Assembly: GCF_900112525.1 (NCBI RefSeq)
Contig: NZ_FOMD01000001.1
Span: forward strand, 1,116,001-1,180,000
Direction: 5' to 3'
Source of the DNA: Klenkia taihuensis
GTDB lineage: Bacteria; Actinomycetota; Actinomycetes; Mycobacteriales; Geodermatophilaceae
DNA length: 64,000 nt
Program-made: the position numbers and the translations under genes
The notes under the pieces: model-generated
What the model was told of the DNA's origin: nothing
The model's database searches: none
Seen by the model: only the letters and a program-made list of their open reading frames with translations
Part shown: in pieces, positions 46,170 to 54,606 of the stretch
Position numbering within the stretch: the stretch's first letter is position 1
Layout of the letters: each line of letters opens with the position of its first letter

Positions 46170-46703
46170 ATGGCGAGGCCGTCGAACAGGGACCGGGTGC
46201 TGGACGCCTACGAGACGCTGCTGGTGGACGGCGCGGGTGTGACGGTCACCCTCGACGCGGTCGCCGAGGCGGCCGCGGTCTCCAAGGGCGGGCTGCTGTA
46301 CCACTTCCCGAGCAAGGAGGCCCTGGTCGACGGGCTGTGCGGCCGGCTGCGCGAGCGGGCGGCCGCGGACGTCGTCCGGCTGCGGGCAGCACCCGAGGGC
46401 CCGGTGGCCTACTGGGTGCGCACCGCGACCGGGGAGGCCGAGATCGGCATCGGGCGCACCTACCAGGCCGCGCTCGGGCTGGCCGGCACCGGGCAGCCGG
46501 GGGCCCGCCGGGCGATCGCCGACGTCGAGCGCGGCTGGACCACGGCGCTGGAGGACCTGATCGGGGACCCCGTGGTCGCCCGGGTGGTGCGGCTGGTGGG
46601 CGACGGCCGCTACCTGGAGAGCCTCACCGGCCTGCCCGGCGACGAGGACGACGCCGCCGTCGTCGCCCTCCTGGAGTCCCTCCTCGACCGCCCCTCCCCG
46701 TAG
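46170..46703 (+). CDS. TetR-family transcriptional repressor
   Basis: A 177-aa regulator. The N-terminal helix-turn-helix (about 5-50) has the family signature VTLDAVAEAAAVSKGGLLYHFPSKEALV; the rest is a helical ligand domain. ATG 8 nt after the TACAGT hexamer, likely leaderless. Divergent from the efflux gene, so an efflux substrate is the expected inducer. Confidence 0.92.
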   Translation: MARPSNRDRVLDAYETLLVDGAGVTVTLDAVAEAAAVSKGGLLYHFPSKEALVDGLCGRLRERAAADVVRLRAAPEGPVAYWVRTATGEAEIGIGRTYQAALGLAGTGQPGARRAIADVERGWTTALEDLIGDPVVARVVRLVGDGRYLESLTGLPGDEDDAAVVALLESLLDRPSP

Positions 46704-46712
46704 GCGGGCGGG

Positions 46713-46735
46713 TCAGACCCCGATCGGGTGCCAGA
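46713..46735. repeat. Diverged second copy of the ALDH-like gene's 3' end
   Basis: On the minus strand it reads TGG CAC CCG ATC GGG GTC TGA, i.e. WHPIGV-stop. The current gene end at 46795-46817 reads WHPMGV-stop. About 17 of 23 positions match. The repeat element 46736-46794 separates the two, as if an insertion brought or duplicated a gene terminus. Confidence 0.45.
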
Positions 46736-46794
46736 AGAAGGACCCCCTCGCCCCCCGAGCCTCGTTCCTCGGCCCGGGCCCCTGCAAGGGGGCC
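46734..46794. repeat. Dispersed-repeat-like hairpin element (copy B)
   Basis: Starts AGAAGAAGGACCCCCT and ends AAGGGGGCC, which can pair with the start with one bulged base. Inside is a hairpin CCGAG-CCTCGTTC-CTCGG. Same start and plan as 18228-18295. It abuts the stop codon of the ALDH-like gene and may act as its terminator. Confidence 0.45.
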
Positions 46795-47658
46795 TTACAC
46801 GCCCATCGGATGCCAGACGGTCTTGGTCTCCAGGAACGGGGTCATCCGGGACAGGCCGGGGTCGCCGGTCCAGTCGGGTTCGTCGGCCGGCGCCCGCAGC
46901 ACGCGCTTGAGCGTGCCCGCGGCCGAGCGCTCCAGCTCCATCGCCGCCGTCCCCGCGCCGGTCAGGTCGATGCCGTCGACGTCGGCGTGCTCGGCCAGCC
47001 ACGGGCCGATCTCGGCCGCGTCGCCGGTCAGCAGGTTCGCCACCCCGCCGGGGACGTCGGAGGTGGCCAGCACCTCCGACAGCGTGATCGCCGGCAGCGG
47101 GCGCTGGTAGGAGCTGACCACGACCGCGGTGCAGCCGGTGGCCAGCACCGGGGCGAGCGCGCTGACCAGGCCGAGCAGCGACGACCGCTGCGGGGCCAGG
47201 ACGGCGACGACGCCCGTGGGCTCGGGCACCGAGAAGTCGAAGTACGGCCCGGCGACCGGGTTGGTGCCGCCGAGCACCGCGGCGAGCTTGTCGGTCCAGC
47301 CGGCGTACCAGACCCAGCGGTCGACCGCGGCGTCCACCGCGGCCCGCGCCTTGGCGGCCGACAGGCCCTCGCCGGCGGCGACCTCCTCGGCGAACTGGGC
47401 CGCGCGGCCCTCCATCACCTCGGCCACCCGGTAGAGCACCTGGCCTCGGTTGTAGGCGGTGGCGCCCGACCAGCCGGCGAAGGCGGCGCGGGCGGCCACG
47501 ACGGCGTCCCGGGCGTCCTTGCGGGAGGCCTTCGCGGCGTTGGCGACGAAGTGCCCGCGGCCGTCGGCGACGGAGTAGGTGCGGCCGGACTCCGAGCGGG
47601 GGAACTTCCCGCCGACGTAGAGCTTGTAGGTCTTGCGGACCTCGATGCGCTCGCTCAT
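46795..47658 (-). CDS. Truncated, apparently non-catalytic aldehyde dehydrogenase paralogue
   Basis: A 287-aa ALDH-family protein that ends after the N-terminal cofactor-binding half. The usual VVLKPAE is VVVSSYQRP here, and neither the LELGGK Glu nor the catalytic-Cys region exists. A normal ALDH is near 480 aa. The reading frame is intact and it is translationally coupled (TGATG) to the full ALDH upstream, so it may be a partner or scaffold subunit rather than debris. It is third in the deoC-aldh-aldh operon. Confidence 0.8.
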   Translation of the reverse strand: MSERIEVRKTYKLYVGGKFPRSESGRTYSVADGRGHFVANAAKASRKDARDAVVAARAAFAGWSGATAYNRGQVLYRVAEVMEGRAAQFAEEVAAGEGLSAAKARAAVDAAVDRWVWYAGWTDKLAAVLGGTNPVAGPYFDFSVPEPTGVVAVLAPQRSSLLGLVSALAPVLATGCTAVVVSSYQRPLPAITLSEVLATSDVPGGVANLLTGDAAEIGPWLAEHADVDGIDLTGAGTAAMELERSAAGTLKRVLRAPADEPDWTGDPGLSRMTPFLETKTVWHPMGV

Positions 47659-49094
47659 CAGGACTCCTTCAGGTACGCGCGCAGGCCGGTGCGGCCACCC
47701 TCGCGGCCGTAGCCGGACTGCTTGTAGCCGCCGAACGGCGAGGTCGGGTCGAACTGGTTGAAGGTGTTGGCCCACACCACGCCGGCCCGCAGCTGGTCCG
47801 CCACGGCCAGGATCCGGGAGCCCTTCTCCGACCAGATGCCGGCCGACAGCCCGTAGGTGGTGTTGTTCGCCTTGGCCACGGCTTCGTCGGGTGTGCGGAA
47901 GGTGAGCACCGACAGCACAGGGCCGAAGACCTCGTCGCGGGCGATCCGGTGCGCCGGGGTGACGTCGGTGAACACGGTCGGCTTGTGCCAGTAGCCGCGC
48001 TCGGGCAGGTCGCCCTCGGGCTGCCAGGCGTGCGCGCCCTCGGCCTCCCCGATGCCGACCAGCTCGCGGATGCGGGCCAGCTGCTCGGGGGAGTTGATCG
48101 CGCCGACGTCGGTGTTCTTGTCCAGCGGGTCGCCGACCCGCAGCGTGCCGATGCGCCGCTGCAGCGAGGCGATGACCTCGTCGTGCACCGACTCCTGGAC
48201 CAGCAGCCGCGACCCGGCGCAGCAGACGTGGCCCTGGTTGAAGAAGATCCCGCGCACGATGCCCTCGACCGCCTGGTCGACGGGGGCGTCGTCGAAGACG
48301 ATGTTGGCCGCCTTGCCGCCCAGCTCCAGGGTCAGCGCCTTGCGGGTGCCGGCCACCGAGCGGGCGATCTGCTTGCCCACCTCGGTCGAGCCGGTGAACG
48401 CGACCTTGTCCACGTCGGCGTGCTCGACCACGGCCCGGCCGGTGTCGCCGGCGCCGGTCACGATGTTCACCACGCCCGGGGGCAGGTCGGCCTGCTGGCA
48501 GACCTCGGCGAACAGCAGCGCGGTCAGCGGGGTGGTCTCGGCGGGCTTGAGGACGACGGTGTTGCCCGCCGCCAGCGCCGGGGCGACCTTCCACGCCAGC
48601 ATGAGCAGCGGGAAGTTCCACGGGATGACCTGGCCGGCCACGCCGAGCGGGCGCGGGGCCGGGCCCAGGCCCGCGTGCTCGAGCTTGTCGGCCCAGCCCG
48701 CGTGGTAGAAGAAGTGCGCCGCGGCCAGGGGCACGTCGACGTCGCGCGACTCGGTGATCGGCTTGCCGTTGTCCAGGGTCTCCAGGACGGCGAACTCCCG
48801 CGCGCGCTCCTGCAGCAGGCGGGCGATGCGGAACAGGTACTTGCCGCGGTCGGCCGGGCGCATCGGCCCCCAGACCCGGGTGAAGGCCTTGCGGGCGGCG
48901 CGGACGGCCCGGTCGACGTCGGCGTCGGTGCCGACCGCGACCTCGCCGAGCACCTCCTCGGTGGCCGGGTTGACGGTCTTGAGCGGGGCGCCGCCGCCGT
49001 CGGTGAACTCGCCGTCGACGAACAGGCCGTAGTGCGACCGCAGGGTGACGATCGAGCGGGACTCGGGGGCGGGGGCGTACTCGAAGACGCTCAT
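47658..49094 (-). CDS. NAD(P)-dependent aldehyde dehydrogenase
   Basis: A 478-aa full-length ALDH. Key features: VIPWNFPLLMLAWKVAPALAAG, VVLKPAETTPL (cofactor Lys), FTGSTEVGKQIA, LELGGKAANIV (general-base Glu), FFNQGHVCCAGSR (nucleophile Cys) and EVFGPVLSV. Coupled by TGATG to deoC, so acetaldehyde from deoxyribose-5-phosphate cleavage is the most likely substrate, oxidised to acetate. Start chosen from the overlap. Confidence 0.92.
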   Translation of the reverse strand: MSVFEYAPAPESRSIVTLRSHYGLFVDGEFTDGGGAPLKTVNPATEEVLGEVAVGTDADVDRAVRAARKAFTRVWGPMRPADRGKYLFRIARLLQERAREFAVLETLDNGKPITESRDVDVPLAAAHFFYHAGWADKLEHAGLGPAPRPLGVAGQVIPWNFPLLMLAWKVAPALAAGNTVVLKPAETTPLTALLFAEVCQQADLPPGVVNIVTGAGDTGRAVVEHADVDKVAFTGSTEVGKQIARSVAGTRKALTLELGGKAANIVFDDAPVDQAVEGIVRGIFFNQGHVCCAGSRLLVQESVHDEVIASLQRRIGTLRVGDPLDKNTDVGAINSPEQLARIRELVGIGEAEGAHAWQPEGDLPERGYWHKPTVFTDVTPAHRIARDEVFGPVLSVLTFRTPDEAVAKANNTTYGLSAGIWSEKGSRILAVADQLRAGVVWANTFNQFDPTSPFGGYKQSGYGREGGRTGLRAYLKES

Positions 49095-50083
49095 CAGACG
49101 ACGCTCACGTGGTCGGGGCCGGAGTAGTGGCCGGTGCGGAGCTTCTGCCGCTGCAGGAGCAGGTCGTCGAGGAGGCTGGAGGCGCCGAACCGGAACCACA
49201 CCGGGTCCAGCCAGTCGGGGCCGGCCACCTCGTTGATCATCACCAGGTGCTTGATCGCGTCCTTGGTGGTGCGGATGCCGCCGGCGGGCTTGACGCCGAC
49301 CTGGGTGCCGGTGGCGGCGCGGAAGTCCCGGACCGCCTCGAGCATGACCAGGCAGACCGGGAGGGTGGCGGCGGGGGAGACCTTGCCGGTGGAGGTCTTG
49401 ATGAAGTCGCCGCCGGCCAGCATGGCCAGCCAGGAGGCGCGCCGGACGGCGTCGTAGGTGCGCAGCTCGCCGGTCTCCAGGATCACCTTGAGGTGGGCGT
49501 CGCCGCAGGCCTCCTTGACCGCCACGACCTCGTCGAAGACGTCGAGGTAGCGGCCGGAGAGGAAGGCGCCGCGGTCGATGACCATGTCGATCTCGTCGGC
49601 GCCGTTGGCCACGGCGTCGCGGACGTCGGCGAGCTTGACCTCGCGGCTGGCCCGGCCCGAGGGGAAGGCGGTGGCCACCGCGGCGGTGTGGATGCCGGTG
49701 CCGGCCAGCGCGTCGCGGGCCACCCCGGCGAGGTCGCCGTAGACGCAGACCGCGGCGACCTGCGGGCAGCTGCCGTCGGCGGGGTCGGGCCGCCGGGCCT
49801 TGGCGGCCAGCGAGCGGACCCGGCCGGGGGTGTCGGCGCCCTCGAGGGTGGTCAGGTCGACCATCGAGATGGCGGTGTCGATCGCCCAGGCCTTCGCCGT
49901 CGTCTTGATCGACCGGGTGCCCAGCTGCGCGGCGCGGGCCTCGGCGCCGACCTGGTCCACGCCGGGCAGGCCGTGCAGGAAGGCCCGGAACGCGGCGTCG
50001 GAGCGGGTGACGTCGGCGAACGCGTCCGGTGCTCCGGGGGCGACCGGGCGGCCCGGTGCGGTGGGGTCGAGCACGTGCGTCAT
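49094..50083 (-). CDS. deoC: Deoxyribose-phosphate aldolase
   Basis: A 329-aa class I aldolase cleaving 2-deoxyribose-5-phosphate to glyceraldehyde-3-phosphate and acetaldehyde. The Schiff-base region is GGDFIKTSTGK, and the second conserved Lys is in VGVKPAGGIRT. Substrate residues lie in VCVYGDL and EIDMVIDRG. Longer than E. coli DeoC because of an N-terminal extension. The second of two ATGs (50083) is chosen: GAGAAT ends 7 nt before it and overlaps the first ATG. First gene of a coupled three-gene operon. Confidence 0.94.
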   Translation of the reverse strand: MTHVLDPTAPGRPVAPGAPDAFADVTRSDAAFRAFLHGLPGVDQVGAEARAAQLGTRSIKTTAKAWAIDTAISMVDLTTLEGADTPGRVRSLAAKARRPDPADGSCPQVAAVCVYGDLAGVARDALAGTGIHTAAVATAFPSGRASREVKLADVRDAVANGADEIDMVIDRGAFLSGRYLDVFDEVVAVKEACGDAHLKVILETGELRTYDAVRRASWLAMLAGGDFIKTSTGKVSPAATLPVCLVMLEAVRDFRAATGTQVGVKPAGGIRTTKDAIKHLVMINEVAGPDWLDPVWFRFGASSLLDDLLLQRQKLRTGHYSGPDHVSVV

Positions 50084-50121
50084 GCCCGGCATTCTCCACG
50101 CCGCCGGGGGAGCGGCGGTCC

Positions 50122-50655
50122 TCAGGCGGCGACGGCGACGCAGTCCGGGCAGGTCGCGGCCTCGTGACGGCCCCGCCGCAGCGCACCGAGCCCGGCGAGC
50201 AGGACGGCCCCGCCGGCCAGCAGGGTCAGCGTCGCGACCGGCCCGCCGGCGAGCGCCCGGCCGACCAGGGGGACGACGAGGACGGCGCGGCCGAAGGTGC
50301 CCTGGGTGAGCGAGACCCGCCACGGGTCGGCGTCGGGGTTCGCGTCGCCCTGCGTCGTCATGACCGGGCCGTCCGCGGTCTGCGCGACGTCGGCGGCGCG
50401 GTGCAGGACCGGCCGGCCGCCGGCGACCTCGAACGGCGCCGGCGGCCGGAAGGCCACGACGTCCCCGGTGCGGACCTCGGCGCCGGGGACGTCGACGGTG
50501 AGCACCAGGGAGCCGGCCGGGGCGTAGGGCGTCATCGAGCCGGTGAGCACCGGCACGAGCCGGACGCCGAGCAGGTGGGCCACCACGACGGCGCCGACGA
50601 GGGCGACCTGCAGTGCGGTGAGCACGGTGCGGCGGAGGTCCATCCGGGTCCTCAT
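50122..50655 (-). CDS. Type I signal peptidase, SipW/ER-like (S26B)
   Basis: A 177-aa membrane peptidase. An N-terminal helix (about 11-30) is followed by TGSMTPYAPAG with nucleophile Ser40, GDVVAF, VLHR with His85 and GDANPDADPW. A His in place of the bacterial general-base Lys marks the SipW/archaeal class. A second membrane helix (about 138-158) and a short Cys-containing tail follow. ATG overlaps the stop of the secreted-protein gene (ATGA). Its neighbours are the likely substrates. Confidence 0.88.
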   Translation of the reverse strand: MRTRMDLRRTVLTALQVALVGAVVVAHLLGVRLVPVLTGSMTPYAPAGSLVLTVDVPGAEVRTGDVVAFRPPAPFEVAGGRPVLHRAADVAQTADGPVMTTQGDANPDADPWRVSLTQGTFGRAVLVVPLVGRALAGGPVATLTLLAGGAVLLAGLGALRRGRHEAATCPDCVAVAA

Positions 50656-51221
50656 CCCTGGGTGCGGTCGCCCGCGGGGCGCGGCACGACGGTGGTGGCG
50701 GTGACGGTGACGCCGCTGATGACCCCGCCGAGCTTCACGCGCAGGTGGACGCCGTCGCCGGCGGCGACCAGGGCGGGGGAGGTGTGGGACCCGGCCGTGC
50801 GGCCCACCAGGGCGGTCAGGCTGACCGTGGTGGTGGTGCCGGCGCAGGTGTCGGCGGTGGTGTTCCAGGCGACCGAGCAGACCGTCGCCGGGGCGCCGCC
50901 GACGACCGCGCCGATGGCCACGTCCAGGGACAGCGTCGCGGGCACGGTGCCGGTGTTGACCAGGTCCAGGTAGCCGGCCTGGGTGGCCACCGTGGTCGAC
51001 ATCGAGTACGTGCTGCGGTCGGCCGAGACGGTCCCGGCCCCGGCGACGAGCACCAGCCCGCTGGACACCCGGGCCGTCGAGACCGTGGCCGACCGGGCGG
51101 CCGAGCCCTGCCAGGGCGCGGCCTGGGCCGGGACGACCCCGGCGACCAGGCCGAGCAGGACCCCCGCCGCGACGACGGCGGCGGCGCGCGTGCGCCCCCT
51201 CCGGCGCCGTGGCGGGGTCAT
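50652..51221 (-). CDS. Secreted protein of the SipW cluster, unknown function
   Basis: A 189-aa protein with an Arg-rich start, a hydrophobic signal (AAAVVAAGVLLGLVAGVVPAQA, about 12-34) and a beta-rich, Thr/Ser/Val-rich exported part with two Cys (VCSVAWNTTADTC). Placed between a SipW-type substrate and the SipW peptidase, 5 nt and -4 nt from each, so it should be processed together with them. No catalytic motif is seen; a surface or matrix protein is the best guess. Confidence 0.75.
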   Translation of the reverse strand: MTPPRRRRGRTRAAAVVAAGVLLGLVAGVVPAQAAPWQGSAARSATVSTARVSSGLVLVAGAGTVSADRSTYSMSTTVATQAGYLDLVNTGTVPATLSLDVAIGAVVGGAPATVCSVAWNTTADTCAGTTTTVSLTALVGRTAGSHTSPALVAAGDGVHLRVKLGGVISGVTVTATTVVPRPAGDRTQG

Positions 51222-51226
51222 CGTGG

Positions 51227-51853
51227 TCAGCCCCCGGTGCGGTCGGACCCGCCGACCACCGTGTTGCTCACGGACGCGGCGATGCTGCCGGTCTTGCCCT
51301 GCATGGTCGTGGGCGCCCCGGAGGCGAAGGTGACCTTGTAGCGGACGTGCTGGGCGGCGGCGGCCCCGGTCCCGATGGTGCCGTGCGCGACGGTGAGCGG
51401 GGTGCTCGTGGTCGGGGTGCCCGTGGCCAGCACGCTCGTGGTGCCCGTGCAGGTGCTGGCACCGGAGACCGTCGTCCACGCGACCGAGCAGCTGGTGACC
51501 TCCACCTGCAGCTGGCCGGCGAGGTCGCCGGTGGCCGAGACCGACCCGGTAAAGGTGCTCGCGGCCGACCCGGAGTTGGTCACGTCGACGTAGCGGTAGA
51601 AGTAGTCGGCGGGCAGCAGGTTGGCCACGCCGGTGCTGAAGGAACCGCCGTTGGCGTCCACCATGCTCACCGCGACGCTCCCGGCGCCGAGGGTGCCGGT
51701 CGCGGACGCGGTCGCGTCCCAGGCGGAGAACGCGCCGGTGCCCACCAGGGCGGTGCCGGCGACGGCGAGGGCGGCGGCACCCGCGAGCCGCCGGCGGCGG
51801 CCGTGCCGCGCGCAGTGCGCGGGGGTCTCGGGGTGCTGCGGGTCGGTGGTCAC
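51227..51853 (-). CDS. SipW-dependent-type (TasA/camelysin-like) secreted protein
   Basis: A 208-aa exported protein. The long basic N-region and RRRRLAGAAALAVAGTALVG, then GAFSAWDATASATG.LGAGSVAVSM, closely follow the SipW-type signal pattern of TasA-like proteins. The rest is Thr/Ser/Gly/Ala/Val-rich and beta-rich, with a probable disulphide (SCSVAWTTVSGASTC). GTG start preceded by GAGGAG. It heads a three-gene operon ending with the matching peptidase. Homology to TasA itself is not demonstrated. Confidence 0.78.
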   Translation of the reverse strand: MTTDPQHPETPAHCARHGRRRRLAGAAALAVAGTALVGTGAFSAWDATASATGTLGAGSVAVSMVDANGGSFSTGVANLLPADYFYRYVDVTNSGSAASTFTGSVSATGDLAGQLQVEVTSCSVAWTTVSGASTCTGTTSVLATGTPTTSTPLTVAHGTIGTGAAAAQHVRYKVTFASGAPTTMQGKTGSIAASVSNTVVGGSDRTGG

Positions 51854-52018
51854 GGGGCTCCTCCGGTCGGACGGTCGTTTCTCGGAACGAATCCGTCCCG
51901 TTGCACGCAATCAACGGCCGGGCGACGGGTCCGCCTGAGCGGTCTCCCCCCCACGGGGTGAGACGGGCCGGCCCCCGGTGGCGGAGGCAGGGGTTCCCGG
52001 GGCCGATACCGTGCAGCC

Positions 52019-52642
52019 GTGCAGCTCACCGTCGTGGACCACCCGATCGCCCGTGCCCGTCTGACCCGGATGCGCGACGAGCGCACCGACAACGCCGCGT
52101 TCCGGGCCGCGCTGCGCGACCTCACCGAGCTGCTGGTCTTCGAGGCCACCCGCGAGCTGGCGGTCGAGGAGTACCCGATCACCACCCCGGTCACCGGCAC
52201 CACCGGCTACCGCCTGGCCGCCCCGCCGCTGATCGTGCCGGTGCTGCGTGCCGGGCTGGGCATGGCCGACACCGCGCACTCGCTGCTGCCGGAGTCGCAG
52301 ATGGGCTTCGTCGGGCTGGCCCGCAACGAGACCACCTTCGAGCCCGAGGCCTACATGGCGTCCCTGCCGGAGTCCCTGGTGGGCCGCGAGGTGTTCGTGC
52401 TGGACCCCATGCTGGCCACCGGGGGCTCGCTGGTGCACTGCTGCACGCTGCTGACCGAGCGCGGCTGCACCTCGATCACCGTGCTGTGCGCGCTGGCCGC
52501 CCCCGAGGGCATCCGCCGGCTGGAGGAGTCGGGCCTGCCGCTGCGGGTGTTCACCGGCAGCATCGACGAGGAGCTCAACGACAACGCCTACATCGTCCCG
52601 GGCCTGGGCGACGCCGGCGACCGCCAGTTCGGCGCCGTCTGA
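52019..52642 (+). CDS. upp: Uracil phosphoribosyltransferase
   Basis: A 207-aa PRTase making UMP from uracil and PRPP. Features: [13 protein letters not shown] (PRPP-contact Arg), the PRPP loop [14 protein letters not shown] and the C-terminal uracil-binding [18 protein letters not shown] with a TACCGT or GATACC hexamer 6-8 nt upstream and no Shine-Dalgarno: leaderless. It salvages uracil released by deoA-type phosphorolysis after Cdd action. Confidence 0.95.
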   Translation: MQLTVVDHPIARARLTRMRDERTDNAAFRAALRDLTELLVFEATRELAVEEYPITTPVTGTTGYRLAAPPLIVPVLRAGLGMADTAHSLLPESQMGFVGLARNETTFEPEAYMASLPESLVGREVFVLDPMLATGGSLVHCCTLLTERGCTSITVLCALAAPEGIRRLEESGLPLRVFTGSIDEELNDNAYIVPGLGDAGDRQFGAV

Positions 52643-53538
52643 TGCGCTTCGCCGTCCTCGGCAGCGGCTTCTGGGCCACCGAGGTGCACGCCGCGTCGCT
52701 GGCCGCGCACCCCGACGCCGAGCTGGTCGGCATCTGGGGCCGCGACGGGGCGAAGGCGTCCGCCGCGGGTGAGCGCCACGGCGTCCCCGGGACGACGGAC
52801 CTGGACGCGCTGCTGGCCGACGTCGACGCGGTGAGCATCTCGCTGCCGCCGTCCGTGCAGCCCGACCTCGCCGTCCGCGCGGCGCAGGCCGGCTGCCACC
52901 TGCTGCTGGAGAAGCCCGTCGCGCTCTCGGTCGCCGACGCCGACCGGGTGGCCGGCGCGGTGGCCGACGCCGGCGTCGCCTCCGTGGTCTTCCTGACCTA
53001 CCGGTTCCGCGACTCCACCGCGACCTGGCTGGAGCAGGCGGCCCGCTCCACCCTGGTCGGCGGCCACGTCACCTGGCTGGCCAGCACCTTCGCCGCCGAC
53101 AGCCCGTTCCGGCAGTCGGTGTGGCGGGCCGAGCCCGGCGCGCCGCTGTGGGACCTGGGCCCGCACGCGCTCTCCCTGCTCGAGCCCGCCCTCGGCCCGG
53201 TGGTGGCCGCGCAGGGCGCCCGGGCGGCCGACGGCACGGTCAACGTGGTGCTCGAGCACGAGGGCGGGGCCACCAGCACCGTCACCGTGTCGGCCACCGC
53301 GTCGCCGCTGTCGGCCGGCGAGGAGTTCTGGGTGCACGGCGACGCCGGCCGGCTGGTGCTGCTGCCCCCGCCGGCCCGGTCGGCGCACGAGGCGCACGCG
53401 GTGGCGGTCTCCGAACTGCAGGCCGCCGCGCTCACCGGCGGGGCGCACCCGTGCGACGCCGCCTACGGTGCTGCGCAGGTGCGGGTGCTGGCCGCGGCCG
53501 AGCGGGCCGTCGAGGCCGGCGCCCGGCAGACCGTCTGA
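52642..53538 (+). CDS. Gfo/Idh/MocA-family oxidoreductase
   Basis: A 298-aa NAD(P)-dependent dehydrogenase-like protein. Rossmann loop AVLGSGFWATEVHAASL, then HLLLEKPVALSVADA carrying the family's EKP (catalytic Lys), and a C-terminal beta-sheet domain. The usual substrate is a sugar or inositol derivative; not predictable here. ATG overlaps the upp stop (TGATG), so it is co-translated with upp. Confidence 0.87.
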   Translation: MRFAVLGSGFWATEVHAASLAAHPDAELVGIWGRDGAKASAAGERHGVPGTTDLDALLADVDAVSISLPPSVQPDLAVRAAQAGCHLLLEKPVALSVADADRVAGAVADAGVASVVFLTYRFRDSTATWLEQAARSTLVGGHVTWLASTFAADSPFRQSVWRAEPGAPLWDLGPHALSLLEPALGPVVAAQGARAADGTVNVVLEHEGGATSTVTVSATASPLSAGEEFWVHGDAGRLVLLPPPARSAHEAHAVAVSELQAAALTGGAHPCDAAYGAAQVRVLAAAERAVEAGARQTV

Positions 53539-53554
53539 GGGACCGGGGGACGTC

Positions 53555-54016
53555 GTGGACTTCGTGACCTGGTTCGTGCGGCGCGGCCGGATCGGCCGCC
53601 GGGTGTTCTGGCTGCACTACGTCCTGCCGCTGGCGGTGCTCGGCGTGCTGGCGTTCCTCGCCGACCTGTCCTTCGGCGACACCAACGTCGACGACGTGCT
53701 CGCCGGCCGCGCCACGGTGCTCGAGCTCGGCACGATCAGCACGGTGGTCGGCTACGCCACGCTGGTGCCCACGCTCAGCGCGCACGCCTGCCGGCTGCAC
53801 GACCAGGGCCGGTCGGCCTGGTGGCTGCTGCTGAACCTCGTGCCGCTGTTCGGCCAGCTCGCGCTGCTGGGCATCTGCGGCTTCGTCCCCGGTCAGCCGG
53901 TGGCCAACCGGTACGGCCCGCCCGAGGGGCAGCTGCCCGCCGCCGGGCCCGGGCAGCCCTACGCCCCCGGCCCGGCCGACCGCGCGCCGGACTACCCGCC
54001 CTCCGACTGGCGCTGA
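53555..54016 (+). CDS. DUF805 membrane protein
   Basis: A 153-aa protein with the DUF805 start RRGRIGRRVFWLHYVLPLA, HACRLHDQGRSAWWLLLNLVP as its second signature, four membrane helices and a Pro/Gly-rich tail. Function unknown. GTG start with CGGGGGA upstream, 16 nt after the previous gene. Overlaps the convergent DedA gene by 25 bp. Confidence 0.83.
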   Translation: MDFVTWFVRRGRIGRRVFWLHYVLPLAVLGVLAFLADLSFGDTNVDDVLAGRATVLELGTISTVVGYATLVPTLSAHACRLHDQGRSAWWLLLNLVPLFGQLALLGICGFVPGQPVANRYGPPEGQLPAAGPGQPYAPGPADRAPDYPPSDWR

Positions 54017-54606
54017 CGGCGCCGGGACCGCACCCGCACCAGCACGACGGCGCCCACGGCCAGGACGGCGACCGCCACCAGCCCGCCCGTGGACACCCGG
54101 CCCAGCACCTGCTCGGCCGCCGCGCCCAGCGCCACGACCACCGCGGTGGTGACCCCGGCCCACACCGCTGCGCCGGTCCAGTTGGCGATGGCGAACGTCC
54201 GGTACGGCATGCGGAGCGACCCGGCCAGCGGGCCGGCGAGGATGCGCAGCAGCGCGACGAACCGGCCGAAGAAGATGGCCCACACCCCGTGCCGTTCCAT
54301 CAGCGACGCCGCCGCGGCCAGCCGGTCGGGCCCCAGGTGCCTGGGCGAGCGCCGGGCGGCCCAGGCGAACAGCCGGTCACCGTACCGGCGGCCCAGCAGG
54401 TAGCCGATGCTGTCGCCGACGGCGGCCGACAGCGCGGCGCAGACCGCGACGGTCACCGGCGACACCACGCCCTGCCCGGCCAGCAGCGCCGCCCCGACCA
54501 GCACGGTCTCCCCGGGCAGCGGCACGCCGATGCTCTCGATGCCGACGACCAGCAGCACCGTCGCGTAGACGACCAGCGGTGGCAGCCCGTGCAGCCACTC
54601 GATCAC
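53992..54606 (-). CDS. DedA-family membrane protein
   Basis: A 204-aa SNARE-associated/DedA (VTT-domain) protein. GIESIGVPLPGETVLVGAALLA is the family's re-entrant E-x-x-PGE motif, and FFGRFVALLRILAGPLAGSLRM carries the F/G-R-F-x-x-x-R motif. Members act as proton-coupled lipid scramblases or undecaprenyl-phosphate flippases. GTG overlaps the phosphomutase stop by 4 nt, so it is the last gene of the PNP operon. Confidence 0.9.
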   Translation of the reverse strand: MIEWLHGLPPLVVYATVLLVVGIESIGVPLPGETVLVGAALLAGQGVVSPVTVAVCAALSAAVGDSIGYLLGRRYGDRLFAWAARRSPRHLGPDRLAAAASLMERHGVWAIFFGRFVALLRILAGPLAGSLRMPYRTFAIANWTGAAVWAGVTTAVVVALGAAAEQVLGRVSTGGLVAVAVLAVGAVVLVRVRSRRRQRQSEGG

